The notes under the pieces were generated by a model, which worked only from the letters and a program-made list of their open reading frames with translations, made no database searches and was not told the origin of the DNA. Below are positions 12,601-12,766 of a stretch of DNA of 12,766 bases, one piece after another (within the stretch, counting starts at the first letter, position 1; every line of letters begins with the position of its first letter). A program made the position numbers and the translations under genes. The DNA comes from JBGPIT01 sp041485125 (GTDB taxonomy: Bacteria; Desulfobacterota; Binatia; UTPRO1): assembly GCA_041485125.1 (NCBI GenBank), contig JBGPIT010000109.1:1-12766 (forward strand). Reading direction: 5' to 3'.

Positions 12601-12766
12601 ATGACCGACGACGCCTCCGACGCAAGTCCGCTTGCACTCGACGAGCTCTACCACGTGAACTCGAAGCACAGTCCCGTGCGGCTCGGTTTCGTGACCGCTA
12701 GTCAGCTGAGACAACGCGATCGTTTCCTTCACGGACTGTATCAAGCGAACAAGAACGCATTCAAAA
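12601..12766 (+). CDS. Probable SagB-type azoline dehydrogenase, N-terminal part (cut by window edge)
   Basis: The first 55 residues of a protein running off the right edge. ELYHVNSKHSP (residues 15-25) resembles the YHxxSK block at the start of SagB/ThcOx-type flavin oxidoreductases, which oxidise azolines to aromatic azoles in TOMM pathways. The following helix-rich stretch (QLRQRDRFLHGLYQANKN) is compatible, but the flavin-binding part is outside the window. The ATG at 12601 is 22 bases after the YcaO stop; the ribosome site is weak (GGAGAG-like at 12583-12588). Position directly after YcaO strengthens the call. Another cluster protein cannot be excluded from so short a piece. Confidence 0.6.
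   Translation, partial: MTDDASDASPLALDELYHVNSKHSPVRLGFVTASQLRQRDRFLHGLYQANKNAFK

Noticed and set aside
9950..12766. Classification as a thiopeptide
   Set aside because: The core resembles parts of thiopeptide cores, but it lacks Ser and no Ser/Thr dehydratase or pyridine-forming enzyme is in the window. It could be revised if such genes follow after 12766.
1..12766. tRNA, rRNA, CRISPR array, insertion sequence or prophage genes
   Set aside because: No repeat-spacer pattern, transposase or integrase motif, cloverleaf or rRNA sequence was seen on either strand.

Overview
The window is high-GC DNA packed with tightly spaced genes. A predicted outer-membrane beta-barrel (6107-7876) points to a Gram-negative (diderm) bacterium. 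The lineage cannot be fixed from sequence reading alone; an uncultivated proteobacterial, myxobacterial or Binatota-like genome would fit, and this is inference.

Left part (1-5257), ordinary and mixed. It opens with the first 18 codons of an exported protein on the minus strand and a small four-helix membrane protein (252-779, minus). A plus-strand run follows: an AarF/UbiB-type kinase-like protein (884-2332), a SAM methyltransferase with an N-terminal membrane segment (2358-3062) and an AraC-type regulator (3064-3960). The regulator is followed in the same frame by the C-terminal half of a VOC/glyoxalase-like protein whose N-terminal half is missing. Convergent to these is a secreted protein with 20 cysteines (4340-5257, minus), of no family I recognise.

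Middle part (5258-7876). A divergent control region carries an 8-bp inverted repeat. It separates the Cys-rich gene from a PadR-family regulator (5510-6106), which abuts a DUF1302-like outer-membrane protein with no intergenic base.

Right part (7988-12766), the most interesting region: a biosynthetic cluster for a thiazole/oxazole-modified peptide (TOMM, a RiPP class), cut by the right edge. In order: an LLM flavin-dependent oxidoreductase, a CPBP/CAAX-type membrane protease overlapping it by one base, a promoter-bearing gap, a 45-residue precursor peptide ending in a Thr-Cys repeat core (TCTCTCTCC), a perfect 15-bp hairpin, a leader-binding E1/ThiF-like cyclodehydratase partner, a YcaO cyclodehydratase (ATGA overlap, C-terminal PHPMP), and the first 55 residues of a probable SagB-type azoline dehydrogenase.

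The inferred pathway: the E1-like protein binds the leader and presents the core, YcaO cyclises Cys (and possibly Thr) to azolines with ATP, and the SagB-like flavoenzyme oxidises them to azoles. The CPBP protein may remove the leader or give self-protection, and the LLM enzyme may add a further oxidation. No transporter is visible; it may lie beyond the right edge. The core, nine consecutive heterocyclisable residues built on a tandem hexanucleotide repeat, does not match a product I know.
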